Notes: generated from the letters alone by a model not told the origin. A stretch of DNA of 64,000 bases from Falsiroseomonas algicola (GCF_011040385.1 NZ_JAAIKB010000002.1:248001-312000), one strand, 5' to 3'; shown: positions 51,459-59,955, counted from the first letter of the stretch. A program made the numbers and translations.

Positions 51459-52430
51459 ATGATTGATCGCCGCTCGCTGCTGGCTGGCTCCGCGCTCATG
51501 CCCTTCGCGGCGCAGGCGCAGGGCACGGACTACCCGACCCGCCCCATCAACCTGGTGGTCCCTTTCCCGCCGGGCGGCCAGGCCGACCTCGCCGCCCGCC
51601 CCGTGGCCGCGGCACTCGAGAAGATCCTGAGGCAGCCGGTAGTGGTGCAGAACCGCGGTGGGGCGGCGGGGGCCATCGGCAACGGCTTCGTCGCCCGCAG
51701 CGCGCCGGATGGCTACACGCTGGTGATGGCGCTGTCCTCGCTGGCCGTGATCCCGGAAGCGGAGCGGCTGTTCAACCGCACGCCGCCCTATACCGCCGAC
51801 CAGTTCGCGCCGGTCGCGCTGGTGAATGCGGACCCGACCATGCTGGCCGTGCCGGCTTCCGCGCCGTGGCGGACCATGGAGGAGTTCATCGCGGCGGCGC
51901 GGGCCAATCCGGGCAACATCCCCTACGGCTCCTCCGGCACCTATGGCACGCTGCATGTGGCGATGGAGATGCTGGCGGCCTCCGCCAACATCCGCCTGCT
52001 GCATGTGCCCTTCACCGGCGCCGGGCCTGCCATCACGGCGCTGCTGGGCGGGCAGATCCAGGCGCTGGCCTCGGCACCCGGCACGCTGACGCAGCATGCG
52101 CGGGACGGGCGGATCCGCGTGCTGGGCTGCTGGGGGAGGGAGCGCGTCTCCGCCTTCCCGGATGTGCCCACCTTCATCGAGAAGGGGTTCGCCGATGTGG
52201 AATTCTACATCTGGGCCGGCATGTTCGCGCCCGCGGGCACGCCGGCGCCGGTGATGCAGAAGCTGCGGGATGGCATGCGCCAGGCGGTGCAGGACCCGCA
52301 ACTCGTGCAGGCCTTCACCGCCGCCGGCGCGCCAGTGCGCTACATGGATGCGCCGGACTTCGCCGCCTTCTTCGCGGAGGACAGCGCGCGGCTGGTGCGC
52401 GCCGTGCAGCGTATCGGAAGGGTCGAATAG
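51459..52430 (+). CDS. Bug/TctC-family solute-binding protein
   Basis: ATG 51459, 7 nt after GGAGGAAC, gives 323 residues with a short signal (IDRRSLLAGSALMPFAAQAQ). Bug motifs: YPTRPINLVVPFPPGGQADL, VVVQNRGGAAGAIGNGFVAR (the usual NRPGAGG is NRGGAAG), GNIPYGSSGTYGTLHVAMEM and LLHVPFTGAGPA. A periplasmic receptor probably serving the amidase/FAH pathway. It is convergent with the family-5 binding protein, one base between stops. Confidence 0.92.
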   Translation: MIDRRSLLAGSALMPFAAQAQGTDYPTRPINLVVPFPPGGQADLAARPVAAALEKILRQPVVVQNRGGAAGAIGNGFVARSAPDGYTLVMALSSLAVIPEAERLFNRTPPYTADQFAPVALVNADPTMLAVPASAPWRTMEEFIAAARANPGNIPYGSSGTYGTLHVAMEMLAASANIRLLHVPFTGAGPAITALLGGQIQALASAPGTLTQHARDGRIRVLGCWGRERVSAFPDVPTFIEKGFADVEFYIWAGMFAPAGTPAPVMQKLRDGMRQAVQDPQLVQAFTAAGAPVRYMDAPDFAAFFAEDSARLVRAVQRIGRVE

Positions 52431-52431
52431 G

Positions 52432-54051
52432 TCAGCCCACGCCGCCCCAGTTGCGCTGGGAGAAGTCCATGACGAAGGACTTGCTCGCCCGCCAGGGCAG
52501 ATCCCTGCGCTTGCCCGTGAAGTTCGCGGTCTGGAACAGCACGGTATAGGCGGGGTCCTCGCGCTCCGTCAGCGTCAGCAGCCGGCGGAAGGTGGCGCGG
52601 CGGCGCTGCAGGTCGGTCTCGGTCTGCAGCGCCTCCATCAGGCGCGGCGCTTCCTCATTCTGCCACTGCCCGGCGGCCCAGGTCTGGCCGCCCGGCGCAT
52701 AGACGGACATCGGCGCCACGGGGTCGTTGAAGACCGCGGTGTTGGAATTGTCGCAGAGCCCGCGGCCGGGGAAGCGGCCGAGGATCTGGCCCCAATTCTC
52801 CTTCATCTCCACCTGCACGTTCAGCCCGGCGGCGCGCCAGCCTTCCACCAGGATCTGCGAACTCGCGACCTGCGCAGTGTAGTAGTTGTTGAGCAGCTGG
52901 TAGGGGATCGGCTCGCCCCGGTAGTTCGCCTCCCGCAGCAGGCGGCGCGCCTCCGCCAGGTCGAAGCGGGGCGCTTCCCAGTCGCGCAGCATCATGTCGC
53001 CATAGACATCCCATTGCAGGCCCTTCGGCACCTGGGTGCGGCCGGACCAGAGGCTGTCCACGATCGCCTGGCGATCGATGCTGTGGGACATGGCGCGACG
53101 CACCAGCGGGTTCGCCAGCACGGGATGCGTCTTGTCCCAGACGATCAGCCGGATGTTGTTGATGGGGCCGCCCACGACCTGGTGGCGCGGGCTGCGCTCG
53201 ATCCCCTGGATCTGGTCGGGCGGCAGGTCGCAGATGAAGTCCCAGTCGCCCGCCATCAGCCCGGCGACGCGCGCGGCCACGTCCGGCACCTCCACGAAGC
53301 GGATCCGGCGCAGCGGCGGGCGGCCGCCCCAGTATTCGTCATGCGCCTCCAGCACCAGATCCTGCCCGGGGCGGAAGGAGGCGACGCGATAGGGCCCGGT
53401 GCCGACCGGCTTGCGCGCCCATTCCAGCCAGGAGGAGGCCTGGGCGAAGGCGGCGCGGGAGAAGATGGCGCCGGTGGTGCGCGTCAGGCGCCCTTCCAGC
53501 GTCACGTCTGGCACGGCGTTGACGAAGCGGACGGTGCGGCGATCCACCACCTCCATCCGCTCGAAATTCGGGAAATGGGCACGGCTGATCGCGACGGCCT
53601 CGGGCGGCGGCGTCTTGCCCGCGGCGCCGGCGGTGGTGGAGACGAAGAGGCCGCGATTGTCGGCGGGCAGGCCGGTCCACATGCGATCCTGGCCGAAGGT
53701 GAAGGCGACATCCTCCGCCTCCATGACGCGGCCATCATGCATGCGGACATCGTCGCGCAGCGTCAGTTCCAGGGTGCGGGCATCGATCCGGCGCCAGGCC
53801 GTGGCCAGCACCGGCTCCGCCCTTTCGGTGTCGAGCCAGTCGATGCCGATCAGCGGTTCGCTGAAGCTCGGCATGACGCGGAAGCCGACATTCGACTGTT
53901 CCCGCATCGGCTCCAGCGTGCCGGAGATGGAGACGATCTGCACCGCGATGGTGATGGAGGGGCGGCGATCGGGGCCGGCATTCTGCGCGATGGCAAAGCG
54001 CGGCAGCGGGGCGAGCGCGGCGGCGCTCAGCAGGTGGCGGCGTTGGATCAT
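52432..54051 (-). CDS. ABC transporter binding protein, family 5 (peptide/nickel/opine type)
   Basis: ATG 54051, nine bases after GAAGGG, gives 539 residues with a twin-Arg-like signal (IQRRHLLSAAALAPLPRFAI). SBP_bac_5 motifs: VMPSFSEPLIGIDWLDTERA, WRRIDARTLELTLRDDVRMH, the signature-like KPVGTGPYRVASFRPGQD, LVRRAMSHSIDRQAIVDSLW and FDLAEARRLLREANYRGEP. It binds oligopeptides or other bulky ligands in the periplasm. No Dpp/Opp permeases or ATPases are next to it. It is divergent from the M20 peptidase, which may use the imported ligand. Confidence 0.9.
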   Translation of the reverse strand: MIQRRHLLSAAALAPLPRFAIAQNAGPDRRPSITIAVQIVSISGTLEPMREQSNVGFRVMPSFSEPLIGIDWLDTERAEPVLATAWRRIDARTLELTLRDDVRMHDGRVMEAEDVAFTFGQDRMWTGLPADNRGLFVSTTAGAAGKTPPPEAVAISRAHFPNFERMEVVDRRTVRFVNAVPDVTLEGRLTRTTGAIFSRAAFAQASSWLEWARKPVGTGPYRVASFRPGQDLVLEAHDEYWGGRPPLRRIRFVEVPDVAARVAGLMAGDWDFICDLPPDQIQGIERSPRHQVVGGPINNIRLIVWDKTHPVLANPLVRRAMSHSIDRQAIVDSLWSGRTQVPKGLQWDVYGDMMLRDWEAPRFDLAEARRLLREANYRGEPIPYQLLNNYYTAQVASSQILVEGWRAAGLNVQVEMKENWGQILGRFPGRGLCDNSNTAVFNDPVAPMSVYAPGGQTWAAGQWQNEEAPRLMEALQTETDLQRRRATFRRLLTLTEREDPAYTVLFQTANFTGKRRDLPWRASKSFVMDFSQRNWGGVG

Positions 54052-54197
54052 GGCGGGCATCCCTTCCTCAGGCGGCGGGACGCTAGGCCCGCGCCGTGAC
54101 CGCGCGATGACGCGGCGGTGAAGGCTGCGGGACCATGGGCTTCCCAGCCCGCGCCCCCGGTGCCAGCCTGCGCCCCCCCGCTGACGGAGAGCACCGC

Positions 54198-55370
54198 ATG
54201 TCGCAAGAGACCGAGATCCTCGCCTGGCTATCGCAGCAGCAGGACGCCATGGTCGCGACACTACGGGAAATGGTCGATACCGATGGCGGCAGCTACGACA
54301 AGGAAGGCGTCGACCGCGTCGGCGCGCAGGTGCGCCGCTTCATGGAGGCGCAGGGCATCCCGACCGAGGTGCTGCCCCAGCAGAAGCATGGCGACTGCAT
54401 CCGCGCGATCGTCGAGGGCGGTGACCTGACGCGCGGCGGCAATGCGCGCGAGAACATCGTGCTGATGGGCCATCGCGACACGGTCTTCCCGAAGGGCGAG
54501 CCGGAGCGGCGGCCGTTCAAGGTCGAGGGCGGCCGCGCCTATGGCCCGGGCGTCGCCGACATGAAGGCGGGGCTCGTGATGAACATGTTCGTGCTCGCCG
54601 CCTTCCGGAAGTTCGGCGGCGCGCCGGGCCCGCTGGTGGCGCTCTTCACGGGCGATGAGGAGATCGGCAGCCCCGAGGGCCGGCCGGTGATCGAGGCCGA
54701 GGCGCGGGCCGCGCGGGTGGTGTTCAACTCCGAGCCCGGGCGCCCGACCGGCGGCATCGTCACGGGCCGCAAGGGCGGCGTCTTTTCCGTCTTCGACATC
54801 GAGGGAAAGGCGGCCCATTCCGGCGGCAATTTCGAGGCGGGCATCAGCGCGATCGGCGAGCTGGCGGCCAAGATCACGGCGATCCATGCGCTGACCGACC
54901 TCACGCGCGGCATCACGCTGAATGTCGGCCTGGTCTCCGGCGGGCAGTCGGTCAACACGGTGGCGCCCTGGGCGCAGGGCCAGATCGACCTGCGCTATGT
55001 CGAGCCTGCCGACCGCGACGAGATCATGGCGAAGATCGAGGCCATCATCGCGAAGAGTTTCGTCCCCGGCACCCGCGCGACGCTGACGATCAAGGGCGAG
55101 TTCCTGCCGCTGACGCAGTCGCCGGAGGCGAAGCGCCTCTTCGACCTCTACCGCGACGCGGCGCGGGAGACCGGCTTCGTGCCGGAAGGCGAGTTCAGCG
55201 GGGGCTGCGCGGATAGCGGCTTCACGGCGGCCATGGGCGCGCCGACGCTCTGCGCGGTGGGCCCCGTGGGTGGCCGGGCGCATACGCCGGAGGAATATCT
55301 GGAGGTGGCGAGCCTGGTCCCGCGCGCGCAGGCGATGGCGCGCGCCATCCTGCGCCTGGGCCCGGCGTGA
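54198..55370 (+). CDS. M20 family metallopeptidase (CPG2/ArgE-like)
   Basis: ATG 54198 follows GGAGA and gives 390 residues. Metal and catalytic motifs: IVLMGHRDTVFPKGEPERRP (His, Asp), AYGPGVADMKAGLVMNM (bridging Asp), TGDEEIGSPEGRPVIE (catalytic Glu pair), NSEPGRPTGG, and a late His in GGRAHTPEEYLEV. A dimerisation domain lies between about 180 and 290. Relatives include carboxypeptidase G2 and N-acyl-amino-acid hydrolases. There is no signal peptide, so it is cytoplasmic. Divergent from the family-5 binding protein. Confidence 0.92.
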   Translation: MSQETEILAWLSQQQDAMVATLREMVDTDGGSYDKEGVDRVGAQVRRFMEAQGIPTEVLPQQKHGDCIRAIVEGGDLTRGGNARENIVLMGHRDTVFPKGEPERRPFKVEGGRAYGPGVADMKAGLVMNMFVLAAFRKFGGAPGPLVALFTGDEEIGSPEGRPVIEAEARAARVVFNSEPGRPTGGIVTGRKGGVFSVFDIEGKAAHSGGNFEAGISAIGELAAKITAIHALTDLTRGITLNVGLVSGGQSVNTVAPWAQGQIDLRYVEPADRDEIMAKIEAIIAKSFVPGTRATLTIKGEFLPLTQSPEAKRLFDLYRDAARETGFVPEGEFSGGCADSGFTAAMGAPTLCAVGPVGGRAHTPEEYLEVASLVPRAQAMARAILRLGPA

Positions 55371-55471
55371 CGGATAGGACGCGACGAATTCGATTCCGCC
55401 CGTGCCGCGACGGCATGACGCGGATTTCATGTTCCAGTATTGTGAGGCGCGCTTGCGGTTCCGCCGCTCCG

Positions 55472-55491
55472 TTGTCAAGTTATCTTGACAA
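55472..55491. promoter_or_regulatory. perfect palindrome TTGTCAAG-TTAT-CTTGACAA
   Basis: An 8-bp perfect inverted repeat with a 4-nt spacer lies 12 bp before the GTG of a small open frame. The right arm includes TTGACA. It is a strong operator candidate in a poorly coding 1.2-kb stretch; no cognate regulator is adjacent. Confidence 0.55.
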
Positions 55492-55503
55492 TGGAGGGCG
55501 TGC

Positions 55504-55755
55504 GTGGTGGGCGCTTGGTGGGTCATGTTCGATGATCGGCCGCCGGGATGCGTCCTGGCGCCTGATGAAGACGAGGCCCTGTGCATCGCCGAGGAAGAGA
55601 CCGGCGCGAGGGCGCGTGCCGCTCGCCCGTTGCGCCGGCCGAGCTTCCCGCTGCTGAACTGCGCTGGCCCCATGCAACGCGAAGGCATGATGGCGCGGTG
55701 CCTCGCGGCGCAGGCGGATCACTGTCTGCACGACTGTCCGCTCAAGGCTGTCTGA
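55504..55755 (+). CDS. small hypothetical protein
   Basis: GTG 55504 gives 83 residues: VGAWWVMFDDRPPGCVLAPD, EDEALCIAEEETGARARAAR, then a tail with several Cys. The first half has normal codon use and composition for a real small protein; the last 25 residues are less convincing. A perfect palindrome sits just upstream of the start. Family not recognised. It lies alone after the M20 peptidase, so a spurious frame cannot be excluded. Confidence 0.45.
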   Translation: MVGAWWVMFDDRPPGCVLAPDEDEALCIAEEETGARARAARPLRRPSFPLLNCAGPMQREGMMARCLAAQADHCLHDCPLKAV

Positions 55756-55875
55756 AGGACGCTCCTTACCTCGCCGGGTCGAGATGTCGCTGTGCGGCAG
55801 GGGAGGCAGGCACCCTTCCGGCATGGAAGCCGCCCTGTTCAGATTCCGGTGCGGGTTGCCGGATACGCCGGCGGT

Positions 55876-56127
55876 ATGGCTCGCAACCCCCGCTTGATGA
55901 CCACCGAGACCCGCCTGGCCGCCATGCAGGCCGCGGATGCCGCCCGTCGCGCGGCGGTGAAAGTCTGTGCGGAGGCGCCGATCGGCAGCGCGCAATATCG
56001 GGCGGCGGCCCGAACGCTGGAGGCGCTGAGCGACCTCGCCAAGGCCTTGGCGCAGACCAAGATCACGCCGACGCCTCAGCCTGTTGAAACGGCCGAGGAT
56101 GAGGCAACCCGTTCCGGCCTGCACTGA
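55876..56127 (+). CDS. small hypothetical helical protein
   Basis: ATG 55876 (or 55897) gives 83 residues: ARNPRLMTTETRLAAMQAAD, then Ala-rich helices (RRAAVKVCAEAPIGSAQYRA, LEALSDLAKALAQT) and an acidic tail. The sequence suggests a two-helix hairpin or coiled coil. No family recognised. It has no close partner gene. Amphipathic periodicity makes it more likely real than chance. Confidence 0.45.
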   Translation: MARNPRLMTTETRLAAMQAADAARRAAVKVCAEAPIGSAQYRAAARTLEALSDLAKALAQTKITPTPQPVETAEDEATRSGLH

Positions 56128-56540
56128 CCGCCCAGATTCCGAGGCCTGACAGGCCTGGAGTAGCCGGCCGCACCGTCTGGACCATGATGCCGTGGAGGAC
56201 GGCGCACGCCCGGCCTGCCTGACGGCGCCTCGGGGTGCTTCGGCGACCCCCATGGTTCCTGTTGCCTTGTCGCACCGGCATTGTGGCACCCGCACGGCTA
56301 ACTCCCACAGTGCGATCCGCTGCCATCCGCCTTGGGTTCAGGCAGGCCTCTGGCCACGCGGTGGCGCGCAAGAAGGCCGTTGACGCTGCCGTCAAGGCTC
56401 TCTTACGCTCATCTGCGAACGACATGTTCATATATGAACGAGTCTTTGGCTGTGCATCACGCGGATGCCGCCGTCCAGCGCGTTCCCTCAGCCGCGCCGC
56501 CCGCCGGCGCATTCCAGCAACCGCCACCAAGGGCCGACCC
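56128..56540. other. 413-bp stretch without a convincing gene, carrying operators
   Basis: No frame here has convincing coding character. The stretch contains the paired GTTC-N6-GAAC-like sites at 56407-56439 that precede the Bug gene, and is probably the regulatory region at the left end of the IclR-linked catabolic cluster. Confidence 0.6.
56407..56439. promoter_or_regulatory. tandem operator pair upstream of the Bug gene
   Basis: A degenerate site GCTC-ATCTGC-GAAC (56407-56420) and a perfect site GTTC-ATATAT-GAAC (56426-56439) start 19 bp apart. The perfect 14-mer recurs at 57565-57578 with the same companion spacing. GTTC-N6-GAAC fits IclR-type half sites, and an IclR gene lies in this cluster. 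Confidence 0.7.
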
Positions 56541-57500
56541 ATGATGCCGCTTCGCCGCAGGACCCTCGCCACCGCCCTTGCCGTGACGTTCGCTGCGCCG
56601 GCCGTGGCGCAGCCGGCGCGGCCGGTCACCATCGTCGTCGGCTTCCCACCGGGCGGAGAGGCGGATGTGCTGGCGCGACTGTATGCGCAGAAGCTCTCGC
56701 CGCTGATGGGGCGATCGGTCGTGGTGGAGAACCGCAGCGGCGCCAGCGGCACCATCGGCGCCGTCAGCGTCTCCCGCGCGCAGCCGGATGGCGACACGCT
56801 CCTGATGGCGCCCAATACGCTGGCGATCGCGCCCCATGTCATGCGCCGGACCCAGACCTACGACCCGGTCGCCGACTTCTCCCCGATCATCATGACGGGC
56901 ACAAACGCGCTGGTGCTGATGGCGTCGCGGCAGAGCGGGCTGCGCAGCCTGGAGGACCTCGTTGCCGCCGCCCGCGCTGGCCGCGTCGGCAATTACGGCT
57001 CCCCGGGCTCCGGCTCGCCCATGAACATCCTGGGCGAATTGTTCAACCGCACGGCGGGCATCCAGCTGAGCGAGGTCGCCTATCGCGGGACGGCGCCGCT
57101 GGTGACGGACCTGCTGGCCGGCGTGGTGCCGGTGGGCTTCGTGACGCCGGCGGTCGTCGGCGACCATGTGCGTGCCGGTTCGATGGTGGCGCTCGCTGTC
57201 TCCTCCCGCGACCGCGCGGGCCTGCTGCCGGAGGTGCCGAGCATGGTGGAGCGCGGCTTCGACGTGGAAGTGACGGCCTGGTACGGGCTGTTCGGTGCGC
57301 GCGGCATGGCGCAAGCGGCGGTGGAGGCGCTGAACGCCATGATGAACCAGGTGCTGCGCATGCCGGATGTGGTGGAGCGGATGCAGACGCTGGGCATCCC
57401 ACCGGCCGGTGGCGATGCGGCGCGGTTGGCCCAGGCCGTGCGCACCGATTCCGAACGCTTCGGCCGCCTGGTCCGCGAGTTCAACATCAGCGCCGAGTGA
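56541..57500 (+). CDS. Bug/TctC-family solute-binding protein
   Basis: ATG 56541, 8 nt after AAGGG, gives 319 residues with a signal peptide (MPLRRRTLATALAVTFAAPA, cleavage near AVA-Q). Bug motifs: RPVTIVVGFPPGGEADVLAR, VVVENRSGASGTIGAVSV, GNYGSPGSGSPMNILGELFN and LSEVAYRGTAPLVTDLLAGV. A periplasmic receptor, probably for the substrate of the downstream SDR/hydrolase/Rieske cluster. Expression is likely under the operator pair 100 bp upstream. Ligand unknown; an aromatic or hydroxylated acid is a guess from the neighbours. Confidence 0.93.
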   Translation: MMPLRRRTLATALAVTFAAPAVAQPARPVTIVVGFPPGGEADVLARLYAQKLSPLMGRSVVVENRSGASGTIGAVSVSRAQPDGDTLLMAPNTLAIAPHVMRRTQTYDPVADFSPIIMTGTNALVLMASRQSGLRSLEDLVAAARAGRVGNYGSPGSGSPMNILGELFNRTAGIQLSEVAYRGTAPLVTDLLAGVVPVGFVTPAVVGDHVRAGSMVALAVSSRDRAGLLPEVPSMVERGFDVEVTAWYGLFGARGMAQAAVEALNAMMNQVLRMPDVVERMQTLGIPPAGGDAARLAQAVRTDSERFGRLVREFNISAE

Positions 57501-57545
57501 CCGGGCATCTCGGTTGACAAGGGCTGCGCCGACAGCGCAGTCTTC

Positions 57546-57578
57546 GTTCACAAGAGAACGAACTGTTCATATATGAAC
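57546..57578. promoter_or_regulatory. tandem operator pair overlapping the SDR start codon
   Basis: Sites GTTC-ACAAGA-GAAC (57546-57559) and GTTC-ATATAT-GAAC (57565-57578) start 19 bp apart, exactly the spacing seen at 56407/56426. The second site contains the ATG of the SDR gene (57573). A bound regulator would block transcription start or elongation here. Confidence 0.7.
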
Positions 57579-58337
57579 AATCCGCAGACCCTTGCCGGTC
57601 GCATCATTCTCGTCACTGGCGCCGCTCGCGGCGTCGGCCGTGCCATCGCGGAGGCCTGTGCCGCCGCCGGCGCGCGGCTGGTGGTGGCGGATGTACTGGA
57701 GGAAGCCGGGGAGGCCACCGCGGCGGCGCTGCGCGCGGGTGGCGCAGCGGCGCGGTTCCTGCCTGTCGACCTCGGCGATCCCGACAGCGTGGCGCGGATG
57801 GGGGAGGCGATCGCGGCGGAGGAGGGCGTACTGCACGGCCTTGTCAACAATGCCGCCATCGCGACGGGCATCGGCGGGCCGGAATTCGACACGCTGACGA
57901 TCGAGACCTGGGACCGGGCGATGCGCGTGAATGTGCGCGGCACCTGGCTCGTGACCCGGGCCTGCGCGGGGATGCTGCAGGCCTCCGGCAGCGGGCGCAT
58001 CGTCAACGTCGCCTCCGACACCGCACTCTGGGGCGCGCCGCGGCTGCTGGCCTACACCTCCTCCAAGGGCGCGGTGCTGTCGATGACGCGGTCGCTGGCG
58101 CGGGAACTCGGCCCGCGCGGCATCGGCATCACGGCGGTCGCGCCCGGCATCATGCGGTGCGAGGCGACGGAATACGTACCGGAGGCGCGCCACCGCCTGT
58201 ATGAGGAGGGGCGCGCCGTCCCGGGGCCGCAGGTGCCGGAGGATATCGCCGCTACCATCGTCTTCCTCCTGACGCCCGGCGCCATCGCGCTCACGGGCCA
58301 GACGCTGCCGGTGAATGCGGGCTTCGTCTTCGCATGA
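57573..58337 (+). CDS. short-chain dehydrogenase/reductase, classical type
   Basis: 254 residues: cofactor motif RIILVTGAARGVGRAIAEAC (TGxxxGxG), HGLVNNAAIATGI (NNA), IVNVASDTALWG (catalytic Ser), YTSSKGAVLSMTRSLARELG (Tyr-x3-Lys) and APGIMRCEATEYV. It reduces or oxidises an alcohol/ketone with NAD(P). The ATG lies inside a perfect operator-like palindrome. The stop overlaps the ATG of the alpha/beta hydrolase, so it starts the main operon. Substrate unknown. Confidence 0.93.
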   Translation: MNNPQTLAGRIILVTGAARGVGRAIAEACAAAGARLVVADVLEEAGEATAAALRAGGAAARFLPVDLGDPDSVARMGEAIAAEEGVLHGLVNNAAIATGIGGPEFDTLTIETWDRAMRVNVRGTWLVTRACAGMLQASGSGRIVNVASDTALWGAPRLLAYTSSKGAVLSMTRSLARELGPRGIGITAVAPGIMRCEATEYVPEARHRLYEEGRAVPGPQVPEDIAATIVFLLTPGAIALTGQTLPVNAGFVFA

Positions 58338-59137
58338 CGATGCAGCGCGGCATGGCGGATGGCACGAGCTTCCTGCGCTGCACGGGTCAGGGCGTGCCGC
58401 TGGTACTGCTGCACGGGATCGGCAGTCGGGCGGAAAGCTGGGCGGCGCTGATCGAGGCTCTGCCGGCCGCGACGCCGGTCATTGCCTGGGATGCGCCGGG
58501 CTATGCGGCCTCCAGGCCCGTGGCACCGCAGGCGCCGGCGCCGGCGAATTACTCGGCACGTCTGGCGGGGCTGCTGGACGCGCTGGTGCTGGATCGGGTG
58601 GTGCTGGTCGGGCATTCGCTGGGTGCACTCTTCGCCGGCGCCTTCGCCGCGCGCCACCCAGGGCGCGTCGCCGCGATGGCGCTTCTGTCGCCGGCGCTGG
58701 GCTATGGCGTCGCGGCCGGGCAGGCGCTGCCGACCGGCGTGCAGGCGCGCATCGACGAGCTTGATCGGATGGGCCCCGCAGCCTTCGCGGCCGCGCGTGC
58801 GGCGCGGCTGCTGGCGCGGCCGGCGGCGCAGCCCGATGTGCTGGCCGGCGTGCAGGCCGCGATGGCAGCGGTGCACCCCGCGGGCTACGCGCAGGCGGTG
58901 CGTGCGCTTGGGGCGGGCGACCTGGTCGCGGATGCCGCGCGCATCAATGCGCCCTGTCTCGTTGCCGTCGGTGCCGAGGATGTCGTGACGCCGCCCGCGA
59001 ATGCGGAAAAGCTGCACGCTGCCCTGCGACGCCCCGCGGGCGCGTTGCGCCTTGTCCCGGACTGCGGTCATGCGCTGCCGCAGGAAGCGCCCGCAGCGGC
59101 GGCCGCGCTGCTGGAGGAGATCCTCCATGTCGGATGA
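58334..59137 (+). CDS. alpha/beta hydrolase
   Basis: 267 residues with a full triad: nucleophile Ser95 in VVLVGHSLGALFAGAFAARH, Asp216 in VGAEDVVTPPANAEK, His246 in PDCGHALPQEAP. The oxyanion motif is LVLLHGIGSRAESW. The class includes esterases, lactonases and C-C hydrolases such as enol-lactone or meta-cleavage-product hydrolases. The first Met may be residue 1, 3 or 7. It is coupled to the SDR by an ATGA overlap and overlaps the IclR gene by 11 bp. Confidence 0.92.
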   Translation: MTMQRGMADGTSFLRCTGQGVPLVLLHGIGSRAESWAALIEALPAATPVIAWDAPGYAASRPVAPQAPAPANYSARLAGLLDALVLDRVVLVGHSLGALFAGAFAARHPGRVAAMALLSPALGYGVAAGQALPTGVQARIDELDRMGPAAFAAARAARLLARPAAQPDVLAGVQAAMAAVHPAGYAQAVRALGAGDLVADAARINAPCLVAVGAEDVVTPPANAEKLHAALRRPAGALRLVPDCGHALPQEAPAAAAALLEEILHVG

Positions 59138-59939
59138 CGCGGCGGAGGATCCCTACATCTCGCCCCCCGTGCAGCGGGCGGCGAGGCTGCTGCGCTGCAT
59201 CGCGGAAGGCGACGCCGTGACCAACATGGCGCGCACGGCGCGCAACCTTGACATCAGCCGCACCACGCTGCTGCGCCTGCTGCGCACGCTGGAGGCCGAG
59301 CGCTTCATCGCACCGCGCGGCGGCGAGGGCGCGGGCTGGCAGATCGGCACCGGCCTCATCGGCCTCGCGGCGCGAGCCTTCGCGGCGGATGACCTGATGG
59401 AGGTGGCGGGGCCGATCCTGGGGCAGCTGGCCGAGACCCTTGGCATTTCCGCCCATCTCGGCGTGCTGGATGGGCGGGAGGTGGTCTACATGATCCGCCG
59501 CACCCCCAACTTCGCCTTCGCCAGCAACATCCGCGTCGGCAGCCGGCTGCCCGCCCATGCCGCCAATATGGGCCGCATCATCCTGGCCCATCTGCCGGTG
59601 GAGGAGGTGCGGCGCATCTTCGGCAGGGCCACGCTGCAGGCCGTGACGGCCCATACGCCGACGACGCTGCCGCAGCTGCTCACGCTGCTGGAGGCCGACC
59701 GCAGCACCGGCCTGGCCTGGAGCGAGGGGCGGTTCGAGCCGACCATCGCCTCGGTCGCCGCGGTGGTGCGGGATGCTTCCGGCGCGCCCGTGGCGGCCAT
59801 CAATGTCAGCGGTCAGATCGCGCAGTTCGAGGGCGCGGAACGTCGGGCGCGCATCGGCGGCGCCGTGGCGGCGGCGGCGGCGGAGATCTCCGCGCGGCTC
59901 GGCTGGGCGGGGGCGAGCCCGATGGGCTCCGCCGCATGA
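59127..59939 (+). CDS. IclR family transcriptional regulator
   Basis: ATG 59127 gives 270 residues, overlapping the hydrolase end. The winged helix has VQRAARLLRCIAEGDAVTNM, NLDISRTTLLRLLRTLEAER. The effector domain has VAGPILGQLAETLGISAHLG, FAFASNIRVGSRLPAHAANM and GLAWSEGRFEPTIASVAAVV. It is the best candidate to bind the GTTC-N6-GAAC pairs at 56407 and 57546, controlling both the Bug gene and its own operon. IclR proteins of aromatic pathways are often activators with the pathway substrate as effector. Confidence 0.92.
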   Translation: MSDDAAEDPYISPPVQRAARLLRCIAEGDAVTNMARTARNLDISRTTLLRLLRTLEAERFIAPRGGEGAGWQIGTGLIGLAARAFAADDLMEVAGPILGQLAETLGISAHLGVLDGREVVYMIRRTPNFAFASNIRVGSRLPAHAANMGRIILAHLPVEEVRRIFGRATLQAVTAHTPTTLPQLLTLLEADRSTGLAWSEGRFEPTIASVAAVVRDASGAPVAAINVSGQIAQFEGAERRARIGGAVAAAAAEISARLGWAGASPMGSAA

Positions 59940-59955
59940 AGGGGGCTTGTTGATC

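Noticed and set aside
48972-52301. 1109-codon minus-strand frame opposite the amidase, FAA hydrolase and Bug genes
   Set aside because: It spans three real genes and their intergenic DNA, and its composition is that of an antisense GC-rich frame.
55480-56295. 271-codon minus-strand frame in the poorly coding region
   Set aside because: Arg/Gly/Ala-rich with no fold pattern, and it overlaps better plus-strand candidates; chance frames of this size are expected at this GC content.
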